A DNA stretch of 5,113 bases from Spirochaetia bacterium. Lineage in GTDB: Bacteria > Spirochaetota > Spirochaetia > DTKZ01. The stretch covers positions 1-5,113 of the forward strand of contig JAISXE010000012.1 in the NCBI GenBank assembly GCA_031270615.1. The letters run 5' to 3'. Shown here one piece after another: positions 4,997 to 5,113 of this stretch (the stretch's first letter is position 1; every line of letters starts with the position of its first letter). The notes under the pieces were generated by a model. It did not search any database and was not told the DNA's origin. It saw only the letters and a program-made list of their open reading frames with translations. A program made the position numbers and the translations under genes.

Positions 4997-5113
4997 CTCA
5001 AGCACCCCGAGGCCTTTCAGGAAATCATTACGGTAAGCGAGGTGATGCGTTCCATATTCGCCTATATTGAGGCGATACGGGCAAGCTCCAAGGCCGTTCT
5101 GGTAACCGGAGAA
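4997..5113 (+). pseudogene. In-frame continuation: start of sigma-54 activator AAA+ domain, cut by window edge
   Basis: Immediately after the TAA at 4994-4996 the same frame stays open for 39 codons to the window end. It begins LKHPEAFQEIIT and ends KAVLVTGE. In NtrC-family activators of this subtype the linker is followed by a (L)xHPEAF-like motif, a segment about an early AAA+ helix (here MRSIFAYIEAI), and then VLITGETGxGKE, the Walker A. The match is in register and needs no frameshift, so a single codon change explains the stop. If translated separately, the only good nearby start is ATG 5045 (with GTG 5042 next to it). The weak GAGG just upstream lies too close, and starting there would drop the HPEAF segment. 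The rest of the AAA+ domain and any Fis-type helix-turn-helix lie beyond the window. Confidence 0.7.

Overview
The window looks like chromosomal DNA of a fairly GC-rich bacterium. The gene content, the hairpin-rich intergenic spacer and the coding style remind me of a spirochaete of the termite-gut Treponema type. That is an impression from memory, not something the sequence proves. All confident protein genes lie on the + strand.

Layout. Positions 1-347 hold no convincing protein gene. Positions 20-173 form a run of GC-rich hairpins that read best as a structured RNA on the - strand, possibly the 5' part of a group II intron whose remainder lies off the left edge. Positions 215-326 form a long interrupted inverted repeat. 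A strong ribosome binding site then opens a 47-residue proline-rich microprotein (348-491) of unknown function, followed by a small palindrome with a T run. A sigma-70-type promoter (513-541) drives cutA (561-893). A spacer of about 380 bases contains two tandem 53-base hairpin units and two further hairpins of the same design but different sequence. A second promoter (1206-1234), very like the first, precedes glnS (1276-2970), glutaminyl-tRNA synthetase.

Downstream of glnS, with gaps of only 12, 9 and 4 bases, come three signalling genes. The first (2983-4272) encodes a GHKL/HATPase domain behind a degenerate receiver-like N-terminus and in front of a C-terminal cyclic-nucleotide-binding domain. 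The second (4282-4563) encodes a DUF1883-like small protein. The third begins at 4568 and encodes an intact phosphoacceptor receiver domain. The spacing suggests co-transcription, and the set looks like an uncharacterised phospho- or cyclic-nucleotide signalling module.

The most notable observation is at the right end. The receiver gene stops at an in-frame TAA (4994-4996), but the same frame continues without a frameshift into a sequence that reads as the start of the AAA+ domain of an NtrC-type sigma-54 activator (4997-5113, cut by the window end just before the Walker A motif would be complete). The gene is therefore either a sigma-54 activator broken by a nonsense change, one split into two polypeptides, or a sequencing error.
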